Counted from the first letter of the stretch, positions 8,198-18,454 are shown. The stretch: DNA of 64,000 bases from Mucilaginibacter pedocola (GCF_002013915.1 NZ_MBTF01000001.1:434001-498000); one strand, 5' to 3'. The notes: a model not told the origin generated them from the letters alone. Numbers and translations are program-made.

Positions 8198-10552
8198 ATG
8201 ATAAAGAACTATTTTAAAATTGCCTGGCGGAACCTTGTTCGGAACAAGGGCTTTTCGCTAACCAACATCCTGGGGCTTACCATTGGGATGGTGTGCACTA
8301 TCTTCATTTTTTTATGGGTGAAGGATGAGTTGCAGTTTGATAAGTTTCACCAAAACCACGACAACATTTACCAGGTAATGGCTACGCGCGATTTTAAGCC
8401 GACCATTTTCACCGACCCTAACATGGTGTTGCCGCTGGCCAAAACGCTTGAAGGGGGCAACCCGCAGGTATTGCGAACAGTGGTTACCACGCACCAGGAA
8501 TCGCACCTGTTCCAGTACAATAACACCAAACTGAAAAAAACTTCGTACGATGTAAGCGATCAGTTCTTTAACATCTTCACGTTCAAATTTATTAAAGGCA
8601 ATGCCAAAAGCGTTCTGAGCGATCTGCACTCTGTTGCCATTACCGAAAGCGCCGCCAAAGCCTTCTTCGGCAACGACGACCCGATGGATAAGGTATTAAA
8701 GGTGGATAACCAGCAGAACTATAAAGTGGCTGCCGTACTGGCCGACCCGCCTAACAATTCTACCTTCCAGTTCGATTTTATTGCACCTTTTGATGAATCG
8801 GCAGAGTGGTTCAAAAACCGCATGAAGGAATGGACAGGCTCTTCGCACAGCGTATTCATACAAACTACACCGAACGCCAATATGGCTGCGGTTGATAAGT
8901 ACATCGACAAGGTAAAACACGAGCACGATCCGAAAGATAAGATAAGCACGTACTGGACCTTCCCGATGAACAAATGGCACCTTTACAGCGAATTTAAGGA
9001 TGGCAAAAACGTTGGTGGGATGATAGAGTATGTGCGCATGTTTACCGTTATCGCTATCATTATTTTGCTGATAGCCTGCGTGAACTTCATGAACCTTTCT
9101 ACCGCACGGTCGGAGAAACGGGCCAAAGAGGTAGGTATCCGTAAAACATTAGGCTCGGATAAAAAGCAACTTATTCTGCAATTCTTTTTCGAATCGGTAA
9201 TACTGGCGCTGATTGCATTTGTGCTGGCTGTAGGTGTTGTTTATGTGCTGATGCCATCGTTTAACCTGCTGGTGAGCAAGCAGCTTAAACTGAGCATTAT
9301 TGAGCCTTTCTTCCTTATCGGTGCGCTCATTATTATCTTATTCACAGGCGTAGTTGCCGGTAGTTATCCTGCGCTTTACCTTTCATCGTTCAACCCGGTG
9401 AAGGTATTGAAAGGCACTTTTGCCGCCGGCAAAAGTGCTGTGTTGCCAAGGCGCATTTTGGTGGTTGGGCAATTTGTAATGTCGATATTGCTGATATCGG
9501 CCACCATTATCGTGTACCAGCAGATACAGCATATTAAGGATAAAAGCATTGGTTATAACCCGAACAACCTTATCATGGTTCCGTCTTCGGACGATATCAA
9601 TAAGAATTATGCTGCTATAAAACAGGATCTGGAGAATACCGGGCTGATAGCCGCCACTACGCGCACCTCATCGCCCATAACTGAGATCTGGTGGAAATCG
9701 GGTTCGCCTGATTATGATGGCAAAACAGCCAATGGTGACATCATTTTCTCGGGCTTGCAGGCAGATGTAGACCTCACTAAAACCATGGGCATAAAAGTAT
9801 TGCAGGGCCGCGACTTCAACAAAACACCCGGCGATAGCGCAGTAATGCTGCTGAACAAAGCCGCTGTAGAGGCCATGAAGCTGAAGAACCCTATAGGGAT
9901 GGAAATGCGTTACGGCCGTAAGTATACCGTTGCCGGCGTTATTGATAACGTGGTAATGGCCTCACCTTACGACCCTGTTGAACCGCTGATGATCTATTAC
10001 TCCCCCAACAACTCCAGTGTAATAAACGTTCGCCTAAAAGCAGGCGTGCAACCGCAAACCGCTGTTACCGCGCTTGAAACCATCTTTAAAAAATATGATC
10101 CGCAGAACCTGTTCGAGTACAAATTTGTGGATCAGGAGTTCGGCAAGAAATTCGTGACCGAGGAACTCATCAGCCGAATCACCAACATATTTGCCGGCCT
10201 GGCCATTTTCATCTGCTGTATTGGTTTGGCCGGTTTGGCATCGTTCACCATCGAAAAACGCTTCCGCGAGATTGGCGTGCGCAAGGTAATGGGCGCATCG
10301 GTAAGGCAACTGTTGATGCTGATAGCCACTGAGTTTTTAAAGTTGGTAGCCATAGCCTTTGTAATAGCCGTGCCCGTAACCTGGTACCTCATGAGCAACT
10401 GGCTTAAAAAATATACTTACCATATCGATGTAAATGCCTGGGTATTTGCCACGGTAGGCATATTGATACTCATGCTAACCATGATCGTAGTAAGCCTCAA
10501 CACCATGAAAGCCGCATTGGCCAACCCGGTGAAGAGTTTGCGGAGCGAGTAG
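8198..10552 (+). CDS. FtsX/MacB-type ABC transporter permease, copy 4
   Basis: 784 residues, the shortest complete copy. N-terminus MIKNYFKIAWRNLVRNKGFS; central signature RAKEVGIRKTLGSD from R308; C-terminal signature EKRFREIGVRKVMGAS. The residues before TM2 read WHLYSEFKDGKNVGGMIEYV. This HLYx(E/K)FxxGxxVGGxI block is shared with copies at 22158, 30634 and 35808, so these four form a subgroup. The final segment has SLNTMKAALANPVKSLRSE, with SLNT replacing the usual SFQS. Confidence 0.92.
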   Translation: MIKNYFKIAWRNLVRNKGFSLTNILGLTIGMVCTIFIFLWVKDELQFDKFHQNHDNIYQVMATRDFKPTIFTDPNMVLPLAKTLEGGNPQVLRTVVTTHQESHLFQYNNTKLKKTSYDVSDQFFNIFTFKFIKGNAKSVLSDLHSVAITESAAKAFFGNDDPMDKVLKVDNQQNYKVAAVLADPPNNSTFQFDFIAPFDESAEWFKNRMKEWTGSSHSVFIQTTPNANMAAVDKYIDKVKHEHDPKDKISTYWTFPMNKWHLYSEFKDGKNVGGMIEYVRMFTVIAIIILLIACVNFMNLSTARSEKRAKEVGIRKTLGSDKKQLILQFFFESVILALIAFVLAVGVVYVLMPSFNLLVSKQLKLSIIEPFFLIGALIIILFTGVVAGSYPALYLSSFNPVKVLKGTFAAGKSAVLPRRILVVGQFVMSILLISATIIVYQQIQHIKDKSIGYNPNNLIMVPSSDDINKNYAAIKQDLENTGLIAATTRTSSPITEIWWKSGSPDYDGKTANGDIIFSGLQADVDLTKTMGIKVLQGRDFNKTPGDSAVMLLNKAAVEAMKLKNPIGMEMRYGRKYTVAGVIDNVVMASPYDPVEPLMIYYSPNNSSVINVRLKAGVQPQTAVTALETIFKKYDPQNLFEYKFVDQEFGKKFVTEELISRITNIFAGLAIFICCIGLAGLASFTIEKRFREIGVRKVMGASVRQLLMLIATEFLKLVAIAFVIAVPVTWYLMSNWLKKYTYHIDVNAWVFATVGILILMLTMIVVSLNTMKAALANPVKSLRSE

Positions 10553-10558
10553 TCAATA

Positions 10559-10625
10559 GTCCATGGTCGATAGTCCATAGCAAGAAGCTTTTTTTACTAT
10601 GGTCTATGGACTATCAACCATGGAC
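10559..10625. repeat. GTCCATAG-type intergenic palindrome
   Basis: Left arm GTCCATGGTCGATAGTCCATAG pairs with CTATGGACTATCAACCATGGAC over 22 bp with a single mismatch that could form a G-U pair in RNA. The loop is T-rich (gcttttttta). It follows the stop of copy 4 by 6 bases, and AATCGGTGGAATC-type units follow up to 10675. Confidence 0.72.
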
Positions 10626-10675
10626 TAACTAATCGGTGGAATCAAAAGAATCTGTGTAATCGGTGAAACAATAAG

Positions 10676-13072
10676 ATGATAAAGAACTATATCAAGATCG
10701 CCTTTCGCAACCTGTCGAGGCAGAAAATGTACAGCCTGATCAATATCAGTGGTTTGGCCGTGGGGCTGGCCGTTTGCATGACCATTCTGATGTATGTTTC
10801 GCATGAGATGACGTACGACAGTTTCCATAAAAACGGTGATCGTACCTACGGCATACACGCTACGCTGAACATAGGCGGCAACCAAATGAACATGGCATAC
10901 ATGAGTTATGCCACCGGCCCCATTGCCAAACAAACGCAGCCCGGGGTAGATGGCTACCTGCGCACCATGACCTATACTAAACCGCTGCTGGTAAACAACC
11001 CGGCCACGCCCGATAGAAAGCTTGCGGATGAGGGCCTGCTATATGCCGACGCCAATTTCTTCGATTTCTTTTCCTTCAAACTGAAAACGGGTAGTACGGC
11101 AGATGTGCTTACCAAGCCATACTCGGTAGTGCTTTCGCAGGAGATGGCGGATAAGTATTTTGCGGGGCAAGACCCTGTGGGTAAAACCATCGCCATAAAA
11201 ACCGATAGCACCTATACTTACCAGGTTACCGGCGTTGCCGAGAATAGCCCTAGTAATTCATCTATTAAATACAACTTCATCGCATCTAACGCCAGCCTTG
11301 CCGCCATGAAAGAAGGTGCGAAATATACCGAAGGACAGGGCGTGGGCCCCGGCAGGTTCGATGTGTACCTGACGCTGAAGAGGGCTGCCGATACCGCCAA
11401 AGTAAAAGCAGGGATGGAGCAACTGGCTAAAAATGATAAGGACGCTTTCGATAATATCAAATTCAGCCTTTCGCCACTGGCAGATATGCACCTGAAAAGC
11501 AATTTCGGCGATGCCTCTAATACTAAATACCTGAAGATATTCCCGCTGGTGGCGGTGCTGATATTGCTGCTGGCATTGGTGAATTACATGAGCCTTTCTA
11601 CCGCCCGCTCTACACTGCGCGCTAAAGAAGTAGGCGTGCGCAAAGTATCGGGCGCGGGGCGAAAAACTATTGCCATGCAGTTTTATGTAGAGTCGGGCAT
11701 ATTTACGCTGTTATCTTTTGTATTGGGCTACATACTTTGCTACGCTTTTAAGCCATGGTTTACCAACGTGCTGCAAATGAATATAGATAATTCGTTTTTA
11801 TACAGTCCGCTGGTGCTTTTATTGCTGCTTGCATTATTTGTTATAACTGTTTTAATTGCAGGTAGTTATCCGTCATTAGTTCTGTCGGCATTTAAACCCA
11901 TTGCTACGCTGAAAGGCAAAATGAGCAAACAAACCGGCGGCGTTGCCGTGCGTAAAGTGTTTACTACTTTGCAGTTCGCTATATCGGTCGGGCTCATCAT
12001 CTGCGGCATCATCATCGACCGGCAGCTGTACTTTTTCCGCCATACCGATACGGGTATGGACCGCGAGAATATTGTAATGATACCCGTTGGCAATAGCTTC
12101 GGCAGCAATTACCCCGCCTTTAAGCAGGATATTGCCTCTTTGGGAGGAATAGCTAACACAGCTACCTCGCACTATGCCATGTTCAAAGGCTATGATATGA
12201 ATTTTGTAGACGGTAAAACCAAAGGTGAAAGTGTTGCTTTGGCTGCATTATCGGTTGATAACCATTATATTAATACACTAAACCTGAAGTGGAAGATATC
12301 CCCGGTCTCTGAAGCCAGCATGATAGGCCCCGACAAGATGGTGATCAACGAGGAAGCAATTGAGAAGCTGCATTTAAAGCCCAACCCGGTAGGCAGCTAC
12401 ATACAGGCAGGCGACCAAATGTTTGAAGTAACCGGCGTGGTGAAGAACTTTAACTTCAGTTCGATGCAGTCGACCATTGAGCCTTTAGGCTTGTTCATCG
12501 CACCCGATACCACTACGGTTTGGGCAAAGTTGGGCTGCAGCCTTTTCGCCAAAATAAAACCGAATACCAATTTGCCAACCCTATTGGGCAATATGGAGGG
12601 CATCTACAAAAAATACAGCAACGGCACGCCATTCAGCTATACCTTTATGGATGATGCCTTTAACGAGCAATATAAGGCAGAAGACAGGCTATCATCTATC
12701 TTCAGCATATTCACCGGCATTACCATTTTACTGGCTACGATGGGGCTTTTCGGCTTAACCGCATTCACAATAGAGCAGCGCGCCAAAGAGATAGGCATAC
12801 GCAAAGTATTAGGCGCGAGCCTGAGCGCCATTACGTCTTTATTAACTATCGATTTTGTAAAGCTTGTGACCATATCGGCAGTGATAGCCTCGCCGATAGC
12901 CTGGTGGGCCATGCACAACTGGCTGCAAAACTTTGCCTACCGCATAGCTATACCTTGGTGGGTATTTGCAGCGGCAGGTATAGTAGCGGTGATAACTGCG
13001 ATCGTAACCATCAGCTATCACGCATTAAGAGCAGCAGTAGCAAACCCGGTGAAGAGCCTACGGTCGGAATGA
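10676..13072 (+). CDS. FtsX/MacB-type ABC transporter permease, copy 5
   Basis: 798 residues, complete. MIKNYIKIAFRNLSRQKMYS start; TM1 with GLAVGLAVCMTILMYV; central signature RAKEVGVRKVSGAG from R315; C-terminal signature EQRAKEIGIRKVLGAS. The TM2 exit reads NYMSLSTARS rather than the common NFMNLSTARS. The tail is AVANPVKSLRSE preceded by SYHALRA, a substitution of the SFQSVKA seen elsewhere. No single sister copy stands out by eye. The gene starts right after an AATCGGTGAAAC variant unit. Confidence 0.92.
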   Translation: MIKNYIKIAFRNLSRQKMYSLINISGLAVGLAVCMTILMYVSHEMTYDSFHKNGDRTYGIHATLNIGGNQMNMAYMSYATGPIAKQTQPGVDGYLRTMTYTKPLLVNNPATPDRKLADEGLLYADANFFDFFSFKLKTGSTADVLTKPYSVVLSQEMADKYFAGQDPVGKTIAIKTDSTYTYQVTGVAENSPSNSSIKYNFIASNASLAAMKEGAKYTEGQGVGPGRFDVYLTLKRAADTAKVKAGMEQLAKNDKDAFDNIKFSLSPLADMHLKSNFGDASNTKYLKIFPLVAVLILLLALVNYMSLSTARSTLRAKEVGVRKVSGAGRKTIAMQFYVESGIFTLLSFVLGYILCYAFKPWFTNVLQMNIDNSFLYSPLVLLLLLALFVITVLIAGSYPSLVLSAFKPIATLKGKMSKQTGGVAVRKVFTTLQFAISVGLIICGIIIDRQLYFFRHTDTGMDRENIVMIPVGNSFGSNYPAFKQDIASLGGIANTATSHYAMFKGYDMNFVDGKTKGESVALAALSVDNHYINTLNLKWKISPVSEASMIGPDKMVINEEAIEKLHLKPNPVGSYIQAGDQMFEVTGVVKNFNFSSMQSTIEPLGLFIAPDTTTVWAKLGCSLFAKIKPNTNLPTLLGNMEGIYKKYSNGTPFSYTFMDDAFNEQYKAEDRLSSIFSIFTGITILLATMGLFGLTAFTIEQRAKEIGIRKVLGASLSAITSLLTIDFVKLVTISAVIASPIAWWAMHNWLQNFAYRIAIPWWVFAAAGIVAVITAIVTISYHALRAAVANPVKSLRSE

Positions 13073-13185
13073 TATGCAGATGTGCAAATTTCAGATGTGC
13101 AGATGAAGGAAAAAATGGTGTAATCAAAAGAATCGGTTGAATCGGAGAAAATCTGTGAAATCGGTGCCAATAAATCGGTGTAATC
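13073..13185. repeat. GATGTGCAGAT words and AATCGGTGnAATC leader repeats
   Basis: Three GTGCAGAT/GTGCAAAT words follow the stop. Four to five AATCGGTG/AATCTGTG units then run to the base before the ATG at 13186, the last being AATCGGTGTAATC. There is no GTCCATAG palindrome here, so this gap uses the same vocabulary as 475-584 and 33001-33132. Confidence 0.65.
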
Positions 13186-15609
13186 ATGATAAAAAATTAT
13201 TTAAAAAGTGCCTTGCGTAATATTACCCGGCACAAATTCATCTCGTTCATCAATATCTTCGGGCTTACCGTGGGGCTTGCCTGCTGTTTGCTGATATTGA
13301 CGTATATCATCAACGAGAATAGCTACGATAACTACAATACCAATGCCGATGATACCTACCGCGTAACGCGCACCTTTTATTCGCAGCCTGGGGTAGAGAG
13401 TTTGCATTTGAGTGCCGTTGCGCCACCGTTCGGTCCGCTGCTGCAAACGGCATTCCCGGATATTAAACAGATAACGCGGGTTATCCCAACCGGCACAAGT
13501 GCACTGCACTACAAAGAGAAACTGTTTAACGAGAAAGGCACCTTTGTGGCCGATGAGCATTTCTTTGATGTATTCGATGTAGCGTTAACCAAAGGCGATG
13601 CAAAAACCGCACTGGTTGACCCATATAGCATTATGCTGAGCGAAACTATTGCTAAAAAATACTTTGGCGACGAAGACCCAATGAACAAAGGTCTGCGCCT
13701 CGACGATAACAAACACGAGTTTAAAGTTACCGGAGTATTCAAAGCCTTCCCGCAAAATGCACACCTGCATCCGGAAATGCTGTTCTCATTCAATACCCTA
13801 AAAGATAGCACTATTTTCGGTAAGATAGACTTGGAGCACGATTTCGGTGGCAATTTTATTTATACCTATTTGCTTTTCCAAAAAGGTTATAATACCGCCC
13901 GCATAGAAGCGCAACTGCCCGACTTCTTGGATAAATACGTGAACCTGGGCGGTACGGTGAAAACACACCTGCAAACCAAGATCGACTTCCAAAAGCTGAC
14001 CGATATACACCTGCGCTCGCATTTGGATGATGAGATAGAGCAGAACGGCGATATTAAACGCGTATACATATTCTCGGCCATAGCGCTGTTTATCCTGCTT
14101 ATTGCCTGCATCAATTACATGAATTTGGCTACTGCAAGGTCAGTGCTGCGTGCGAAAGAGATAGGTATCCGCAAAGTGATCGGTGCACAAAGGGGCGAGA
14201 TCATCTCCCAGTTCCTCAGCGAATCAGTATTGATCACCTGCGTGGCGCTGGTATTGGCCATTGCACTAACGGTGGTGTTGCTGCCATGGATAAACAGTAT
14301 GTCGGAACTTAACCTATCATTTGGCAGCTTGTTAAATGCCAAAGTATTGTTGCCTGTACTGGCGCTGCCTTTTGTTATCGGGCTCATAAGCGGTATTTAC
14401 CCGGCATTGTTCATGTCTTCGTTCATCCCGGCAAAGGTGCTGAAAGGTATATTAAAAGTTGGCTCGGGTAATGTATCGTTCAGGCAGGTGCTGGTGGTGC
14501 TGCAGTTTTCTATCTCTATTATTTTGATCGTAGCTACGGCGGTGGTTTTTCAGCAGTTGCAGTTTATCCAAAACAAAGCTTTGGGCTTTAATAAAGAGCA
14601 TATCATCACCATGGGGTACGAAAGAGGGCTTACCCCGCAATATGAGGCCTTTAAGGATGACCTGCTGAAAAGCGGGCAAGTGAAGGAAGTGGGCCGCTCC
14701 TCACGCATACCATCCGGCAGGCTGCTCGATTCGCAAGGAGCTTCGCTGATTGAAGGCGGCAGCGAACAACCCGTAAAATTTGACTTAAAGTACCTTCACA
14801 CCGACTATGGCTTTATACCTACCTACGGTATGCAGATGGCCGCCGGGCGTAACTTTTCGGTAGCTTTCCCTACAGATACCAATAACACCATCATTAACGA
14901 AGCAGCAGTACGCGCCTTCGGGTGGAAAAATAACGATGCTGCCATAGGTAAAGACCTGAGGTATGGCGGCATCAATGGCAAGGTAATAGGCGTGGTGAAA
15001 GATTTCCACTTCGAATCGTTACATCAAAAGATCATTCCGTTGGTGTTCCAGTTGCCTGCAGAAAGAGGCAATTTCGGAAGGATGTCCATCAAAATAAACG
15101 GAGCTAACCCTAAAGCAGCCATTGCCGCAGTAGAAAACATTTGGCGCAAATACCTGCCCGAAACGCCATTCGATTACACTTTTCTGGATGAACGCTTTGG
15201 CAAGTTATACAGCGCCGAGCAGCAGCAGGGGAAACTGTTCACCACGTTCTCTGTAATTGCCATATTCATAGCTTGCCTTGGGTTATTTGGTTTATCAGCA
15301 TTTACCATTACCCAGCGTGTAAAAGAAATTGGTGTGCGCAAGGTATTGGGTGCAAGCGTGCCGCAAATAGTGGGCGTATTATCGCGCGATTTCCTGAAAT
15401 TGGTGATAGTCGCGGCCATTATAGCTATACCCGCAGCCTGGTATTTTATGAACCAATGGCTGCTCGATTTCGAGTTCCGCATCAGTATCAGTTGGTGGGT
15501 GTTAGCTTCAGCAGGTGTAGTGGCACTGATCGTTGCATTTGCCACCATCAGTTTCCAATCCATCAAAGCAGCACTGGCCAATCCGGTGAAGAGTTTGCGG
15601 AGCGAGTAA
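13186..15609 (+). CDS. FtsX/MacB-type ABC transporter permease, copy 6
   Basis: 807 residues, complete. N-terminus MIKNYLKSALRNITRHKFIS with TM1 GLTVGLACCLLILTYI. Central signature RAKEIGIRKVIGAQ from R322; C-terminal signature TQRVKEIGVRKVLGAS. The second periplasmic domain ends FDYTFLDERFGKLYSAEQ. The tail is ALANPVKSLRSE. The start codon is preceded directly by a repeat unit, AATCGGTGTAATC. Confidence 0.92.
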   Translation: MIKNYLKSALRNITRHKFISFINIFGLTVGLACCLLILTYIINENSYDNYNTNADDTYRVTRTFYSQPGVESLHLSAVAPPFGPLLQTAFPDIKQITRVIPTGTSALHYKEKLFNEKGTFVADEHFFDVFDVALTKGDAKTALVDPYSIMLSETIAKKYFGDEDPMNKGLRLDDNKHEFKVTGVFKAFPQNAHLHPEMLFSFNTLKDSTIFGKIDLEHDFGGNFIYTYLLFQKGYNTARIEAQLPDFLDKYVNLGGTVKTHLQTKIDFQKLTDIHLRSHLDDEIEQNGDIKRVYIFSAIALFILLIACINYMNLATARSVLRAKEIGIRKVIGAQRGEIISQFLSESVLITCVALVLAIALTVVLLPWINSMSELNLSFGSLLNAKVLLPVLALPFVIGLISGIYPALFMSSFIPAKVLKGILKVGSGNVSFRQVLVVLQFSISIILIVATAVVFQQLQFIQNKALGFNKEHIITMGYERGLTPQYEAFKDDLLKSGQVKEVGRSSRIPSGRLLDSQGASLIEGGSEQPVKFDLKYLHTDYGFIPTYGMQMAAGRNFSVAFPTDTNNTIINEAAVRAFGWKNNDAAIGKDLRYGGINGKVIGVVKDFHFESLHQKIIPLVFQLPAERGNFGRMSIKINGANPKAAIAAVENIWRKYLPETPFDYTFLDERFGKLYSAEQQQGKLFTTFSVIAIFIACLGLFGLSAFTITQRVKEIGVRKVLGASVPQIVGVLSRDFLKLVIVAAIIAIPAAWYFMNQWLLDFEFRISISWWVLASAGVVALIVAFATISFQSIKAALANPVKSLRSE

Positions 15610-15615
15610 GGAGAA

Positions 15616-15689
15616 GTCCATAGTCCATGGTCGATAGTCCATAGTAAAAATTATTTCCGACTATGGTCTATGGACTATCGACCATGGAC
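15616..15689. repeat. GTCCATAG-type intergenic palindrome
   Basis: The core arm GTCCATGGTCGATAGTCCAT (from 15623) pairs perfectly over about 22 bp with the arm ending at 15689; the loop is AT-rich. An extra GTCCATA word precedes it at 15616. AATCGGTGGAATCGG, AATCTGTGGAATCGG and AATCGGTGAAATC units follow (about 15694-15750) in the leader of copy 7. Confidence 0.75.
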
Positions 15690-15762
15690 TAACTAATCGG
15701 TGGAATCGGAGAGAATCTGTGGAATCGGTATTAAATAATCGGTGAAATCTTAAAAATAGAAT

Positions 15763-18156
15763 ATGATAAAATCAGCATGGCGCAGTTTGCGCAGCCACAA
15801 GGCAACCAGCATTATTAATATCGGCGGCTTATCTGTTGGGATGGCTGCGGCAGTGCTCATTTTTATTTGGGTGCAAAACGAGTTCTCGTTCGATAAGAAC
15901 CAGGACGATGCGGCGAACATATACCGCGTAAAAAACTACCTGGCAGTTGATAAAACCTCGACCTGGATATGGGAGAATTCGCCATACGTTTTAGGCGAAG
16001 CAATGAAAAAGGAGATACCCGAGGTGGAGAATGTTACCCGTATTTCGCCGAATAAATACCGCTCGATGTACTTAAACATCAATGGCGAGTTTTTCAGCGA
16101 GAAAACAACCGCTTATGTAGATAACGAGTGGTTCAACGTTTTTAAATATGATTTTGTACGGGGTAATGCGGCGGCGTTTACGCACAACCCTTTCAGCCTG
16201 ATACTATCCGAAACTAAAGCCAAAAAGTATTTTAATACCCTTGATGCCGTCGGCAAAACCATCAAGATAGATTCGACTAATTACCAGGTGCAGGCCGTTA
16301 TGAAAGATGTGCCGGCAAACAGCAGCTTTCAATTCGATATTCTGATACCTGTTGCTGCCAAACAAATCAACAAGAGCAACAAGGATAACGATCTGCAATG
16401 GGGCAATTTTAACTACCTCACATTTGTGAAGGTCCGCCCGAACGTTCGTATGAAGCCGGTCTCAGAAAAGATCAAGCAGATATTATTCAAAAACCGTAAA
16501 GAGGCAAACCTCAATATAGGGCTTACGCCATTGGCTGCCCTGCATTTTGAGAACGACCTTCAAAACTCAGCCCTGCAACATGGTGATAAAAAGGTTGCCT
16601 ACATTTTTGTTGCCCTCGGTGTTTTGCTTTTGCTGATCGCCTGTATCAACTATGTTAACCTAACCACTGCGCGGGCAAGCCTGCGTGCCAAAGAGGTAAG
16701 CGTTAAAAAGATAGTAGGAGCGGGCCGGGGGCAGCTGTTCATGCAGTTTATTGCCGAATCGGCTTTGGTAAGTGTTTTGGCTTTAATATTAACTTTGCTT
16801 ATCATATGGGCAAGCCTGCCTGCTTTTAACCAATTCACAGGCCGCAACTTTTCGCTTATTGCTGGTTCCGGTTATGTTGGGTTGATATTGGTAGGTACTT
16901 TGCTCGCCGCCATAGCGCTCAACAGTATTTACCCTGCGCTGTTACTATCATCGTTCAAGCCTATGAGCATTTTCCGAGGCAGCAGTGTGCTTAAAATGAA
17001 AGACAGCTCCTTACGTAAAGGGCTTGTAGTAGTGCAGTTTACGTTCTCTATCTTTCTCATCATCGGCGTTATTATTATTTATCGCCAGCTTAATTTTATC
17101 AATTCGCAAAACCCGGGGTATAAGCGCGAGCAGGTACTTACAGTTTCGGTACCCATGAGTGTGTTTTATAAATACAAAGGCGATGCGCGTACAAGTTTGT
17201 GCATAAGCATTAAACAGTCGCTGCTGTCGCAGGCAGGTATCAATGGCGTATCAATGATGGGTACGCATTCGATACAGGATAACCAAAACCTGTCATCGGG
17301 CGGCACCGATTGGGATGGCCGCGCAAAGGATTTCGATCCATCGATAGCCTTTTTCAATGTGGACCCCGATTACACCAAAATTGTAAAACTTAATATGCTG
17401 GACGGCCGCTGGTTCAATAGCGGTGATAAGGCCGACGAGAAGAATGCAGTACTGAACGAAACAGCCGCTAAGGAGCTGCACCTGCATAAGCCCTACGTTG
17501 GCCAGCGTTTTGTATCACGTGGCGATACCGGGCAGGTAATTGGTGTGGTGAAGGATTTTAACTACCGCAGCATGCACGAAAAAATAAACCCGGCCATTTT
17601 CAAGAACAGCCAGGATTGGGTGAACACCTTTTTGATAGGCATTGCGCCGGGCAAACAGGATGATGCCATTAAAAAGATATCCGCCGTGTGGGGCCAATAC
17701 TTCAGCGGTGAGCCGTTGGAGTACAGTTTCCTCGATCAGGAATTTGATAAGCTTTATAAAGACGATGCCAAATCATCGGGCCTGATGTCGGTATTTGCCG
17801 TAGTAGCAATAATGATATCTTCGCTGGGTTTATTTGGTTTAGCTGCTTTTACAGCAGAGCAACGTGGTAAAGAGATAGGTATCCGTAAAGTGTTGGGTGC
17901 AACCGTATCGGGATTGGTGACTTTACTATCCCGAGATTTTATTATGCTGGTGCTTGTCGCGTTGTTGATAGCCGCACCGCTTTCGGGCTGGCTAATGGGC
18001 AAATGGCTTGAAGATTTTGCCTACCGCATCAACATCAGCTGGTGGGTATACGCCGCCGCAGGTATCATAGCTGTGGTAATTGCGTTCATCACCATCAGCT
18101 TCCAGGCCGTAAAAGCGGCAATGGCTAACCCGGTGCGTCGCTTACGCTCGGAGTGA
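15763..18156 (+). CDS. FtsX/MacB-type ABC transporter permease, copy 7
   Basis: 797 residues. The N-terminus MIKSAWRSLRSHKATS lacks about four residues of the NYxK stretch between MIK and AWR found in nearly every other copy. The central signature is the most altered of the array, RAKEVSVKKIVGAG from R308, with the usual RK changed to KK. The C-terminal signature EQRGKEIGIRKVLGAT is normal. Tail AMANPVRRLRSE. It is sister to the copy at 5665. It is the last gene of the first visible module; no repeat-type leader links it to the next permease. Confidence 0.9.
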   Translation: MIKSAWRSLRSHKATSIINIGGLSVGMAAAVLIFIWVQNEFSFDKNQDDAANIYRVKNYLAVDKTSTWIWENSPYVLGEAMKKEIPEVENVTRISPNKYRSMYLNINGEFFSEKTTAYVDNEWFNVFKYDFVRGNAAAFTHNPFSLILSETKAKKYFNTLDAVGKTIKIDSTNYQVQAVMKDVPANSSFQFDILIPVAAKQINKSNKDNDLQWGNFNYLTFVKVRPNVRMKPVSEKIKQILFKNRKEANLNIGLTPLAALHFENDLQNSALQHGDKKVAYIFVALGVLLLLIACINYVNLTTARASLRAKEVSVKKIVGAGRGQLFMQFIAESALVSVLALILTLLIIWASLPAFNQFTGRNFSLIAGSGYVGLILVGTLLAAIALNSIYPALLLSSFKPMSIFRGSSVLKMKDSSLRKGLVVVQFTFSIFLIIGVIIIYRQLNFINSQNPGYKREQVLTVSVPMSVFYKYKGDARTSLCISIKQSLLSQAGINGVSMMGTHSIQDNQNLSSGGTDWDGRAKDFDPSIAFFNVDPDYTKIVKLNMLDGRWFNSGDKADEKNAVLNETAAKELHLHKPYVGQRFVSRGDTGQVIGVVKDFNYRSMHEKINPAIFKNSQDWVNTFLIGIAPGKQDDAIKKISAVWGQYFSGEPLEYSFLDQEFDKLYKDDAKSSGLMSVFAVVAIMISSLGLFGLAAFTAEQRGKEIGIRKVLGATVSGLVTLLSRDFIMLVLVALLIAAPLSGWLMGKWLEDFAYRINISWWVYAAAGIIAVVIAFITISFQAVKAAMANPVRRLRSE

Positions 18157-18320
18157 GTAGTTGATTAAGGGAGTAGTGAGTAGTTGAGCGTGTGGTAAAT
18201 GGTTGATCCGTGAATGGTGAGTAGCTAGAAAATTGATTTTGGCTACTCATCATGCTATTTGAACGCGACGATAAAAACAACCATTCACCACTCTCTATTC
18301 ACCACTCACCGCGGCCCAAG
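18157..18320. repeat. GTGAGTAGTT/ACCACTCACC inverted-repeat tract, possible module terminator
   Basis: The left half is built of GAGTAGTT, GTGAGTAG and AATGGTGAG words, and the right half of complementary ACCATTCACCACTC and TTCACCACTCACC words. A compact hairpin GAGTAGC (18219-18225) with GCTACTC (18242-18248) sits in the middle. It separates copy 7 from the promoter region of the next module. Confidence 0.5.
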
Positions 18321-18321
18321 A

Positions 18322-18430
18322 TGTATCATTACCGAACACCGCGCTGTAACACAGGCGTACACGCATAATTTATTAAAACTACTTAATTGGCTTATAAACA
18401 GCATTTTGTATGTTTGGTATATCTTTTACT
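18322..18430 (+). promoter_or_regulatory. Module-2 promoter: paired CGnACA sites plus sigma-54-like -24/-12 element
   Basis: Seen directly: TGTATC-N5-CGAACA (18322-18338), then TGTAAC-N5-CGTACA (18345-18361), right half-sites 23 bp apart. The GG of TTGGTAT (18414-18420) lies 55 bp beyond the last half-site and is followed by TTTTACT ending at 18430, giving GG-N10-AC. The sigma-54 consensus is TTGGCAC-N5-TTGCT, so the -24 half fits and the -12 half has AC for GC. An alternative housekeeping reading is TTG (18387-18389)-N19-TATGTTTG (18409-18416). The same layout recurs at 25180-25288 and 30456-30564. Confidence 0.55.
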
Positions 18431-18454
18431 ATGAATATACCAAACCAATACATC

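Noticed and set aside
18387..18403. TTGG-N10-GC (TTGGCTTATAAACAGCA) as the sigma-54 promoter of copy 8
   Set aside because: It has a better GC at -12, but its GG is only 28 bp from the last CGnACA site, whereas the TTGGTAT element at 18414 keeps the 55-56 bp spacing and matches the module-4 sequence at 21 of 26 positions.
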